From: Rhynchonema sp. JSB1_4
Lineage: Eukaryota; Nematoda; Chromadorea; Monhysterida; Xyalidae
NCBI GenBank assembly: GCA_030248065.1
Contig: JASAMV010004318.1
Span: forward strand, 1-64,000
Reading direction: 5' to 3'
Length of the DNA stretch: 64,000 nucleotides
In this document: positions 1 to 10,577 of the stretch, piece by piece
Layout of the letters: every line of letters starts with the position of its first letter
How positions within the stretch are numbered: the first letter of the stretch is position 1
Program-made: the position numbers and the translations under genes
Notes under the pieces: model-generated
What the model was told of the DNA's origin: nothing
What the model saw: only the letters and a program-made list of their open reading frames with translations
Database searches by the model: none

Positions 1-43
1 TGCATGTGTATACTCGTTATTCATTCATCAGGCTTAATTACAG

Positions 44-202
44 ATTCCGAAAGAACTAACGCTGGAGTACAACAAGCTGGAGGAGCGCCCGCAATTGCCA
101 CCGGTGTTGACACAACAGTCGACTGCACAGTCGAATCAGACAGCCACTCAGCCGGGGTCGACCGCGCCCGGCACCAGGCCACAGCCGAATGCTGCGTCGT
201 AG
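44..202 (+). CDS. Terminal exon of an unidentified gene (5' part outside window)
   Basis: A 3' splice site (taattacag) at 41-43 opens a frame of 53 codons that starts IPKELTLEYNKLEER and ends PNAAS at a TAG. The tail is rich in Gln, Thr, Ser and Pro and looks disordered. An AATAAA lies about 140 bases after the stop, which fits a last exon. No family is recognised, and the rest of the gene lies left of the window. The call rests on the splice site, the open frame and the poly(A) signal only. Confidence 0.5.
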   Translation: MPKELTLEYNKLEERPQLPPVLTQQSTAQSNQTATQPGSTAPGTRPQPNAAS

Positions 203-344
203 TGCTGCTCAAATGCATGGACAGGCATTGTGGTGGGGCATCGGGCGCTGTTTGAATGAGGTTTTGGCGAAATTCGGAATGTTACGGCCATGCGCACAAG
301 CATTGCAAGCTGCTTTGTACCATTTGTGCTACATATAGCCCAAA

Positions 345-350
345 AATAAA
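345..350 (+). promoter_or_regulatory. Polyadenylation signal AATAAA
   Basis: AATAAA, repeated imperfectly just after, lies downstream of the stop at 202 and is the likely poly(A) signal of that gene. Confidence 0.45.
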
Positions 351-359
351 TAAAAATAC

Positions 360-3300
360 ATGCGATGCTATGCTGATATTCTCGGCACGAAATATTCCAG
401 ATGAAAGTTGTCGCCCGATGCCCTCCTGTGTAAATCACCCATCCAAATGATTTTGATAATATCCCGTGCTGAAAATGGTCTCGTTAATAATAATTGTATC
501 GCTGTGTTCCTTCGGTGAATTAGTCGACATGCTGCCCACGTCTGATACAGTGCTTTTAGAACACCAACTAGCTGTCGCAGTGGGCAGTTTGTTGTGCTGC
601 GATAGAGGAAATGTTGAAATGTGAAATTAGCCAGACTTGATTCGGCTCGGCTTGTGCGTCTCCGCAAATCGCTCGTGATAAAGGCAGTGGTTTTCTTGGT
701 TTTGTTTGGTTGAAAGAGTGGAGGGCATCTGGACCGGTTTTGGACGTATTTTTGGCACTGAAAGTTGAGTCCGCGAACTTGACCAGCTGCCACCAGAAAA
801 GGTGTGCGCGTGCGTGGTGCACCCTTATACATATTCTCTATGTGAGTGTGTGTATTATTTGTGTTGGATTCATGTGTGTGCGTGTAAACGACGATGTCCT
901 GATCGTCATTGTGTGTATACATAACATTTTTCTGTCGCTCTCAACGCTCTGTCTCTATTCTCTCTTGATTTGTTGGAATCTACTAAAATCTAAAAGGACG
1001 CCTAAAACTCTGATCGCGCAAAACACGCACCAACACGATTTGTTTCTGCATTGTGTTCGTTTTTTACGTTTCTTGTAGCTCGGTTGCAGCCGCATGATAA
1101 GCTCAGGTACAATAATTGGAACGGATCCTTCCATGGAGTGAATGCGGAATATTAGTTCTGCGCTTAGATCGTGACACGCGCGGCACTTTTATTCTGCATT
1201 CATTGTTGGACACAGCGCATCCCCTCAGTGGGCCGGTGATGTTTCAGTGTTATTTATGAACTGCTGTTTGTTTGATAGCAAGCACCCTCAGGTCACAGAT
1301 ATTCGAGTGCGTGGTTCCGTAAGTTTTTTTCATTTTTGTCGCTATTTTCGCTTTGAAGCCTTGCGGAACCGCGCATTTTCACCGTTGTTTGTTGCTCATT
1401 ATTAGGCTAACACTGCTCTTGTTATGCCCCAGAATGTGGCACTGTACATTGCTTCTCAATCCTGTTACACACCACCACACAAGCATTGCATTTAATCGTC
1501 GTTTATAATTAGAATGTGTTTGAACAAAAATTCAAAGTTTAAATCTTGGAAGGAAGATTATGTTGTGTGAATTCCATAACCACATAGCAGCCAAAACTGC
1601 CTAATTATCAGTTTTACTCGTAAAATGTCATTGACTAAACATCATAAGTCTGGGTATTCTGTCACGAGCTCGAAAGCTTTGGTTATGATTTGTGTCAAAT
1701 CCATGCTGACATGCTCAAGCTCGGGCGAATCTGGATTTCCGTAATAGCAGTTCCTGTACCTAAATTGTCGTCAATGTTAGACCTAAGTCGCTGGCCGCTT
1801 GCCTCCACATAATAATTATACACAATATTTCCCATCTTTTATTCGGCTTCACTCATACTGAGCATAATTTCGCTGATAATTTTGAGATAGTATCGGCATA
1901 TAAATGTAGTTATGCTATTGTACTTGTAGATGTACCAAAGTGGTACTTTGTGGTCTCTCCGAGAACGGGTACATTATGTTTCATCTGCTTGCTCTAATAG
2001 CATCCATCTATACTTGGGCGTATCTGAAGTGTATTTACGGTGCCCATTTTCTGCATGTGATTTCGATGTTGTTATATAACGCCGCAGACTGTACATTTTC
2101 ATAAATCAAGAGAAAACTGAAGTGTTTGTATGAAAAAGTGCAGCAGCTGCCTGGAAATAGTGCGTGTTGCTAATTCTGCTTTTAGGCGAGTATTAGTCAG
2201 GCTTTTATTTGGCGAATCATCTGTGGTTACCGCGTATGTATGTATATGTGCGTACACTAGTGACTTATCCTACTTTTTACAAGAGAAAGTATTCTATAAT
2301 ATTCCCGAGCAATCCTTTTAATACTGTGCATTTGGGGTTTGACTTGGCTTGCAGCGTACAGTTGAATTTGAGCTGTGAAACCATTGAACCAGGGATGTTA
2401 CCATATGACACCAAAAAATCAGAAAATCAACCTTCAGTTTTCATCGAATACCTGATTGGTTACCAAGTACAAAAGTGTCAATTTTTCGTGTTTTGTTCGT
2501 ATGTTAACCATCAAATGTTGATTGATTGATCGATTGTGCTCCAATCTTGTTTCTGATTATTTCGATTGTTGTCCCGAGTTTATTGTGCTGTTGTCGTCGA
2601 GCTGCAGGAAACGTGCGCGAATACAATTTGGAAAATCGTGTAACATTTAGTGGAGGAACTTGTTTGTGTCCGAATCATTCAAGGTTTGGTGATCCGATTG
2701 GTCCGGTACGATCTTCAGTGTTGTGAATCATCGCCGCGTGTACGTCCAATGAGTGCACGAGTATGAACTGCCTGATGTTTCACAATCGGAGCCGGACCCG
2801 ATCAACACCAAGATTGATATTCACACTAATTGAAACCCAGAACAACACAATCAGAACACTTGTTTATTTCGTTATGAAATGCAAATGCGCAAAAAAATCA
2901 GCAGTAATAATTAGGCAAAAATCACAAGTTTTGGTGTGCCGTACTTGCCTGAGAAATGCACCCAGCAAGAATAATCAACCTGTTTGTGTTTTTCAGTCCA
3001 GATGCAAATAACATGACATTTGTTGAGAAAAGAAAGGTAGAATCATACCAAATCGGTGCAAGTTGAGTTTGGGCCATAAATACAAATACAGGACAACAGC
3101 ACTTATACAGTAAAATACCATGTTTCCATGAACAAATGGGCAGGATAATTATCGAGAATGTTTGAACTGAAATGGTCTGCGAAAGATAGTCGATGTGCGT
3201 GTACAAGTAATGAGCATACAAGTCGATATATACATACAGAAAAAGCAGTGGTGCATTTAGGTAGAAACGGCAACGGTACGTCGGCAGTGAATTTGATAAT

Positions 3301-4119
3301 TATGTAAAATGCTCCTGGTTGATCATGACTCACAGAAAGCTACTTTTTTCTTCCTGCCCACAATAAATGAAACTTTCCGGCTCTTCCGTCCTTGGCTCGA
3401 AGGGTTTCTGTGCAGCTTCGATGTTTTATGATCAAACAAAACAAATGATCAGAAAATCTCAAAAAGTACGGTGCACCACGGTTATATGATTACAGCCACA
3501 TTTTGCGTTGTTGAATGACGGAACTGGTCGCAAAGTGCAGTGTGCCTCGCAAGCCTTGTGCAGAAACTTTCGGGGCTGCCAAGGCACGGGCAACGCCAGA
3601 ACTGGTGTAGTATCCACTTGGGAGTGAAAAGGTGCCAAGTGGTCACCCTTAATCTTGTAAGATTATAAAAACATTAGCAAAACGTCGATTTCAGTCATTT
3701 TCGCGCACTGGTGGCGAGCTTACGAAGTACCCAAAATGCTGCATTTTTAGTGGTTGACCATGAGCCTTGGTAGCCTGAAACTTTCTTTCCGGAAACTTTT
3801 TGACCACTATACACAAACAATAATAACGACGATGCCTATAGTATTGCTCCTCGACAGCAACGTTTGAAAAATTTAAAAACAAAATGTAAAATACAAATGG
3901 AATTGTGTCAGCAAATCGACCCCTAGGATAACATTTCCCGAAATTTATGGACTAAAGTCGAGTTGAAGAAAAGCTCGGAGCACGGTATTATTCGAAAAAG
4001 TAAAAAATCGAACCGTGTTATATGAAACATGGCAGCAATGCTGATCGTTGCTGACGTGCGTCCACAATGCGTCGTTCAGCTGCGTCAACGTCAAACGTCG
4101 TATCCAGCATTGTGAAACA
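360..4119. other. Non-coding spacer, no gene supported
   Basis: Open frames here are short and none joins neighbours through plausible splice sites in a consistent phase. The stretch holds three copies of the 10-mer TGATGTTTCA (near 1237, 2771 and, reversed, 4113) and otherwise unremarkable sequence. Confidence 0.4.
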
Positions 4120-7100
4120 TCAGCTCAAACTTTGTTGCGGTGTAAGTTTTGGTCGCGATTTATGTTTCTTCTTAATCTGTAAACGGATGAGCTTAATTTC
4201 ACACGGCGAAATGGCACTTTTGGCTTTAATGCTCACCTTATTGCTGAGTAGTGTGGCTGGATTGTCTTCAATGAGTGCTGCCAGCAAAATGTTCACAGTT
4301 CGGTTGTCCAGTGAGTCAATGGATGGATCTGTAGTGATGTTTCATTGGCACGTGACTTCTGGATATTACTGCCTTTCAGTGTGAGGCATGTGACACTTAT
4401 ACACACTGCCACATTCGCAACCCTACGGCGGAGTTTATCACGCGCGTTTTGTGCAATAAAATTAATCTGGCACATGTGTGAATACTGCAGGGCTGTGTTT
4501 ATGGTATAGTCCATCCACCAGCTCATGGCACTTTGTTTTGCTGCTGGCCGACTTGTTCCCTTCCTCCACGTTCTAATGAAAGAGAAATTGAGTTTCCGAA
4601 AAAAATTATTCTTGCTCCTAAATTGCTGTTTTTATGAAATCGACATGTTTTATAGATTTTAATTTAATTTAATTTTAAATTTGATCGAATTCAATCGTTT
4701 TCGACACATTTTATTCTTTTTTTTAGCTTTTTTGCAAAATCGCTCACACTCAATTTCTCTTTAATTAGAACGTGGAGGAAGGGACCAAACCAGCCAGCAG
4801 CAACACAAAGTGCCATGAGCTGGTGGGCGGACTATACTATTACACCAAATTCAATGGACCACAAGACAAACACAAAGCGTTTGAATTGAAGAAACGTACG
4901 CGCTTTCCTGATGAACAGCGGTTTGAGTTTGCGTTTGACACATCGCGGCTCCGTGGTTGCATTTGGGTCTTTGGTAACCGCAGAATGTGGCTTCACGTGT
5001 ACAACGTTGACGTGCTGTGAAACAAAAGATGCTTAAAGTGCACCAAAATTTCTTTTGCCACGTTCATGAAACTAAACAATGACTTGAAAATGGAAGTTCT
5101 CTTAAAGTTACTCACCTGTGCAAGCTGTGTCTGCGTGCTGAACCAGGCAATACATCCATCGAACAAACATCGGTGGTTGCGATTAGCTGCGTGTCGTGAT
5201 CTGAAATGGAATAAGAATGAGAATTGAACTTTTTTATGAGTCACCCTGTGAGAAATATATCGAAACTTACGTGACGTGCTCCCTCAGCCACTGGTACTGG
5301 TCGTGTTTGGTGCCGTGTCTTTTGAGTTTGTTGCAAGTCACCACCGATCGACGGGATGCATTTTTGTGGCTGTCACTTGTCCATTGACACACAAATCGGG
5401 ATTTGATTGGGGATCGATTGCCAGCCGATGACGTTGATGGTTGGAGCGGCTCGATGTGACACTGGAAAATGTAGTAAAATATACTTTATTTAAAGTTTGC
5501 GACAATAAACCATGTTTGATATCTAATACACCTGTAGCTATTGTGGGATGTATCCTACTGAAGCAGACTTTGAATCATATCAGTTTTGCAGTTTACTGAT
5601 AATCCTCAGCTAAATTAAGGGCTTGAGCCCAGCCTAACAGGCTGTCAATCCATGCAAACCTGCAATAAATGCGTGGCCAATTCGTCCATGTTTGTCAGTG
5701 TGCAGTCACATTTGATCCATCTGCATTTGATGGTTGGTTGAGGAGGATGATTAGTTGGAATGGTGGATACGACGGGCGGAGGATCGAGAATTGAAGCGGA
5801 GGAATTTTGTTGCAATGTTTCAACCGTGAATGACAGATGTTTTGTGACAAGATTGGATGTTGCTGATGTTTGGTCGATGTCGTCGATAACATCGAACGTG
5901 GGAGGAGTGATGGACAGACGGGCAGATTCCTGGGATAAATTTCGAATGTTGGTGACGTGCGTACCCGCACAGGATCTACTTGACAGTTATCCAGCAGTGC
6001 GCTGCGAGCTTCAAAACCAGCGTATTTGCCAAATTTCGGACGCTGTGACCATGCAGAATTTGGTTCAAGCTAATGTCATGGGCTACAGCCTAACCTGGAC
6101 AAGTGCATACTTCAGACCCAGCAATAAACCAATTTACCTTTGACCTAAACTTGCATCTGAAAAACCTTCACTCACTACCGTATCTGTGTACCTGTGAGTC
6201 CACAATCGAGCTTCCGACGCCCGAATCAGCCATGGATGCTGCGGATGGTGAAGGTGTTTGTTTGTAGGCTACCAGAACCTCACTGACACGTGACAAATCA
6301 ACCACGGCTTGCATGTTGCTGATCATATGCTGCAAAGGGGACACGGGTGTTGACTATTGAAACAGTGTGGCAGGGATCATCGATGTTACAATGCTGACGT
6401 GCGTACAATGTATACTCTGACAATTCTTTTGGGAGAAACTTTTCAAACGCGTTGCCTGATCCGTAAAGCACACGATGCGTGCACTGGCTATAGCGGTCAC
6501 GTGACTTCCGCAGCCAGTGCACGCATAATGTGCTTTACGGATCAGGCAACGCGGTTGAAAAGTTTCTCCCAAAAGAATTGCCAGAGTATATACGTGCAAT
6601 GTCTTGATGTGCGCCGCCGCGAGTCTCTCGTCTGTGTGCCCCCTTTTATTATTTGATTATTAATGTTGCAGAAGTCTTTTTCGCAAAACAAGCTCACAGC
6701 AAGAACGCAGCTATCGACGGCGCACATGAAGAAAATCCCAGAGAGCCAGGCCTTGAGCTGCACCTGCTTAATTAGTTCTGTTTACCGTACGCTACAAAAA
6801 GTGAAGCCAATAAACAAGATTGGTGCATGTGACATTATGTACTACTTGCTGTGTGTTATTAGCGCGTTAGTCACCCACCACATCTGTATTATACGCACAT
6901 AACGACAACAACAAAGCCATATTACCTCAAAAACACAACTGTTTTTTGTTTATCTGGAAATTGTCAATCTGAAGTGTTTACCTCAAACTTGCGGTGTTTC
7001 CGAATTGGTGTCTGTGGCAGGGAGCGTGTGACTGTTGTTGCTGTGCTGGCTGACTGATGTTTCACTGGACTCAATCGTGGCGAACATCTGAGTGATTTTG

Positions 7101-7282
7101 AATGATTGCGAATCGATCGATCTATCACCGATGCTCGACGACTGCACGTAGGCGACATCTCGATGTTTATTGGTTGATCGGATCCTGATCTTGAAAGGCC
7201 ACACGCCCAGCCAATAAGCAAACACGCTTTTGTCCGCTGACAAACACGTGTGTCCCTCTCGATGGAGGAAATTAGTATTGTT
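4120..7282 (-). CDS. AEBP2/jing-like C2H2 zinc-finger protein, 8 resolved exons
   Basis: Exons on the minus strand: 7282-6982, 6329-6192, 5929-5660, 5461-5271, 5200-5116, 5014-4846, 4328-4237, 4176-4120; every join keeps phase. The N-terminal part is Ser-, Arg- and Thr-rich. Three fingers follow. Finger 1 (CRWIKCDCTLTNMDELATH, then LLQCH) has the C-x4-C-x12-H-x4-H spacing of GLI-type fingers. Finger 2 (FVCQW to WLREHVTSRH) has a long insert after its first Cys. Finger 3 (CLFDGCIAWFSTQTQLAQH, then VNVVH) again has C-x4-C-x12-H-x4-H. This order and the split second finger match AEBP2/jing, a DNA-binding accessory of Polycomb complex PRC2. A basic stretch (CVKRKLKPLFIRKAR) follows, and the end is basic (IKKKHKSRP). 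The first exons, right of 7282, are not resolved. Any GLI-like zinc-finger protein is the alternative. Confidence 0.75.
4505..4836. mobile_element. Foldback MITE, TATAGTCCGTCCA family, copy 1
   Basis: About 330 bp with long terminal inverted repeats: TATAGTCCATCCACCAGCTC on the left and its complement ending GGACTATA on the right. The arms run on through TTCCCTTCCTCCACGTTCTA, and the centre is A/T-rich. The ends fit a TA target duplication (Tc1/mariner-like or similar). There is no coding capacity. It lies in an intron of the AEBP2-like gene, starting nine bases inside that intron's 5' splice site. Confidence 0.9.
6408..6593. repeat. Near-perfect foldback, arms of about 83 bp
   Basis: The left arm (6408-6490) and right arm (about 6510-6593) are complementary with few mismatches; both contain ACTTTTCAA and GCCTGATCCGTAAAGCACA or their complements. 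The loop is about 20 bases. It lies in the intron between 6329 and 6982 of the AEBP2-like gene. The apparent ORFs over it on both strands are products of the symmetry. It may be a foldback transposon, but no target duplication was seen. Confidence 0.85.
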
Positions 7283-8306
7283 CTGCAAAAAAAGAATATG
7301 CCTGAGTGTGTCAGGGGTAATTATTATATAGTATTCTCAGATTCTCACACGCCGCGAGACATTTTTCTCGCGCGCACTTGCTGGTTGTGAAAATGATACT
7401 GAAGCAAACTGCCGTGTGCAGATGAAAAAAAACAGTCACGTGGAAGGCTGCACATGGCGCACTAGAAAAACGGGGCCAGCTTATCATCATACGCGCATAC
7501 AAGTGACAAAGGGGAAAGTGCAGACGTTTTGCCAATGCTAAAATGGCGAAAATATGAAAGGAAAATACATAGATAGACAGATAGATTGGGCGGTGTTGAT
7601 AGCGGCAGGCGGGGGAGGAAGAGATGGGAAGGTTGGACTTCTTTCCTTCGTATCTTCTTTCTTCGTCTGTAGGACGATAATTGTAGTGCACGCGCGATAG
7701 CAGCAAAGTTTGAAGGTCGACTATATGAATACCAACATAGCCACCCATGGGGACCGCCGCACATGCACATGCGGGTCCACATTATATTTCGCCTATTTAT
7801 TCATCATTTCACGCGCCGCGGCACGGTGAGCAAATTTATTTGGCAGGAGAACATTTCTTCGTGCACACTTACGAAGCGACGTGAGGTGATGATGACATAC
7901 GATTTACGGCGACGCCACGCCAAGAATTAAATGAGACCAGTTCATTCACTACACTTCAACAATGTGTGAACATGAGCGAAGAGTTGTGCACCGTAACAGA
8001 TTGCTGAATTTTTGAATATCAAGCGCTGACCACTTTTCCTCAGCTGCAAATGAAAAAGGCACAATAAACCAAGCCAACCGCTAAAAATCAGTGACCAACC
8101 AACCAGCTATGCCCTAAAAGGCTACGAGCGCAGCATTTGGAAGCAGAACGACGTTGGTTTCAGAATGATGCAGATTCTGGCGAGTGGGCAAAGGCAAAGC
8201 GCAGCGTGGTAGCAAGCAGTGATACAAAGACAAAACACAGAAGAGAGAACAGAAAGACACAACAGTACACACTCGCGCGCTCGCATTTTGCATCACATCG
8301 AACGAA
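7283..8306. other. Unresolved 5' region of the AEBP2-like gene
   Basis: The exon at 7282 starts at a good 3' splice site (cattctttttttgcag), so earlier exons or a 5' UTR should lie to its right. The minus-strand open frames at 7311-7782 are low in complexity and have no convincing splice partners. No start could be fixed. Confidence 0.4.
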
Positions 8307-8314
8307 CGGACAAG

Positions 8315-9101
8315 CAGGGTTGGATTAAAAAAAAAAAGTAAAAATTTTTTTGTAAAAAAAAAATTTTTTTTTTTAAAAAAAAAAAGTTGGCCACTTTTTT
8401 TATTTTAAAATTTTAAAAAGTAAGTCCACTTTTTTTATTATTTTTCCCCTTTTTTTCGTTATTTTCTCACTTTTTTAAGGTAAAAATGTATGTTTTCATG
8501 CGTTTTATTGCTCATCATTCTCAAAAAATCGCCTGCGGCGCTTATATTTCAGTTTAAAATGGCGTTGTAATGGACTCATACAGTTCCCAGACATCCCAAC
8601 AATCGCTGCACGTATAATATAGGACACCCCATACCGTATACTGTGCAGTTATTGAGCTATCGACGTAAGCTATCGACAGACTCCACTTTGCTCGCCTATT
8701 TGCAGTTGTGTGGATTTGTCATTTGTTGCTTTTGTCACACAACATGAGTGTGGTGTAACTCTTTATCTCTCTTCAAATTTATCCCCAAATTCACAAACAG
8801 AAGGTTGGTCTTCCCTTTGTCATATATGCCCACAGAGTTACCTTCGGGCGGGTTCTCAAATTATGACCAAATGGGCTAGATCGCAGGTGATTGACATAAA
8901 CATGCAAGTCAGTGGAGAAGTTCTCTTTAGTGTCCCTCAAAACATACCTAAGTAACATGATTTCAGAAATTTCATTTTTCTAGAAACCAATTTTTTGGGG
9001 GTCCGGAATAAAAAAAAGTGATTTTTAAAAAAAAAATTTTAAAAAGTTTTTTTTTTAAAAAAAAAAGTTCGATAATAAAAAAATTTTTTAATCCAACCCT
9101 G
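8315..9101. mobile_element. hAT-like MITE, CAGGGTTG family, copy 1, with 8-bp TSD
   Basis: A 787-bp element starting CAGGGTTGGATTAAAAAAA and ending AATCCAACCCTG. It is flanked by an exact 8-bp duplication, CGGACAAG (8307-8314 and 9102-9109), the hAT hallmark. The subterminal regions are long A and T runs. The interior (about 8460-8960) has no transposase similarity that I can see, so the copy is non-autonomous. Confidence 0.95.
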
Positions 9102-9548
9102 CGGACAAGACACAGCACACAAAGTATAGTCGATGTGACTGGTCTGCGTCGGGCTGTTCTCACAGAGTGTAGCCACGTGTACGTGCTATCTGTCGGTTAG
9201 TAATGTGTACAACACAAACGCGGTATAATGTATGCGTGCCTGGCTATTGCCCAGAGACACAACGCACACTGCACAGGCAATGTACATGTGGGTTGATGTA
9301 CATGTGCGTACAGCCGCTCTCTGACGTACATGGTATGGTCAGATTGACTGACCTCTGCTTTGAGGCCGATCACACAAATGTGAACAGAGCAGATGGTTGG
9401 GAGGGATGACTGCCTCGGGGCATTCAAGGATACACCCACACCCAACAACAACAGCCCTCATCATGTAATAGGCACATGCTCATTATTTTGCGCGAACGAG
9501 AAGCGAATACGTAACAGGAGAGTAAGCAAGCTATGGTGTTGGCAGGTA

Positions 9549-9823
9549 TTGGTCGCACAATGACCATATAAGAATTCATCAAAATCAATCCTGATTTTCA
9601 CGTTCAGTCACTCTTAACTACTGTGCTATTTGTGATTCTCACAAAACATTTTCAGCTGAAAATGATCTAGCAGATCAACCACGTTGCCGCAGGTCTGAAA
9701 CATTCTCTTTACTACGTGTTTTGTGTGCGATCACGCAACACAACGTCATTGCCCCGTCACTGTCCCTCTTTACGATTCAGGAAAAAAAGTTGACCAATTC
9801 TTATAAAGTCATTGTGCGACCAA
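9549..9823. repeat. Foldback element with TTGGTCGCACAATGAC arms
   Basis: The left arm at 9549-9576 and the complementary right arm at about 9794-9823 share TTGGTCGCACAATGAC plus TATAAGAATT. The similarity runs outwards into GGCAGGT on the left and its complement on the right (CCTGCTGGC). The interior is about 220 bp of non-coding sequence. Probably a MITE; target duplication not determined. Confidence 0.7.
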
Positions 9824-10577
9824 TATATAGACCTGCTGGCATGGTGGCTTGGTTGTAACGTCAGTTGGTTTAAACGGTTGCAAACATTATTTACATCGGA
9901 CGTCGGAACCGAAATCTGAAACCTGAGCTCAATTCATTGTCTACCTAACCTTGGAATGAGATAACTGTTGATGAAGCTAACGTGGTACAGTACTTCGTGG
10001 GAGGGAGAGCCCAACAGTTGAAGAATCACCGTCCCCGGACCGAAGAATCGCTGACAAGTCGCGCGTCACATCACATGCCACTACACAACATGCAGCGAAA
10101 ACAAGTTCCAAAGAATGGTTTGATGAGCTTCATAAAGGCGCCGCTCTAGAATGTACTTGAGCTAAACCGATCGGTGTTTTTCATCAGCTAATTGGTTATG
10201 GATCAAACGGATTGACACCTGACGTACATACGTGAGCTCAATTGTGGTCACATGCCAATATCACACATTCAATTACACATGCTCATAAATCATCTTTATT
10301 TGTTTGGATCAAATACCAGTGAAATTTTTAATTTCCAAAATCTTGTATCACGTATCACCAGCAGCGTAAAGGTCACATTTGATGGTCACTCTGTTATCAT
10401 GTTTGAATATAGTAGGTCACATTTATCAAGGTTACTTTTGAATCACGAATTTTCCCCGCAAATTTTCAAAAATTATTTTGTCACCCAAATTTTGCTAATT
10501 TTAAGATTTTTCAAAAATTTTCGACGCCAAATTTTCTTTTCTTTTGTTTTTGTCACGTTTCGGTTCCGGTTTTGCAC
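9824..10577. other. Spacer, no gene seen
   Basis: There is no supported coding exon between the foldback and the end of the kinase gene. The stretch is A/T-rich towards 10450-10560, which would hold the kinase 3' UTR. Confidence 0.35.

Noticed and set aside
6298..6656. Several 70-100 codon frames on both strands
   Set aside because: They cover the foldback at 6408-6593 and are mirror images of one another, so the symmetry explains them.
8972..9200. Lys/Phe-rich frames on both strands
   Set aside because: Translations of the A and T runs at the right end of the hAT-like element.
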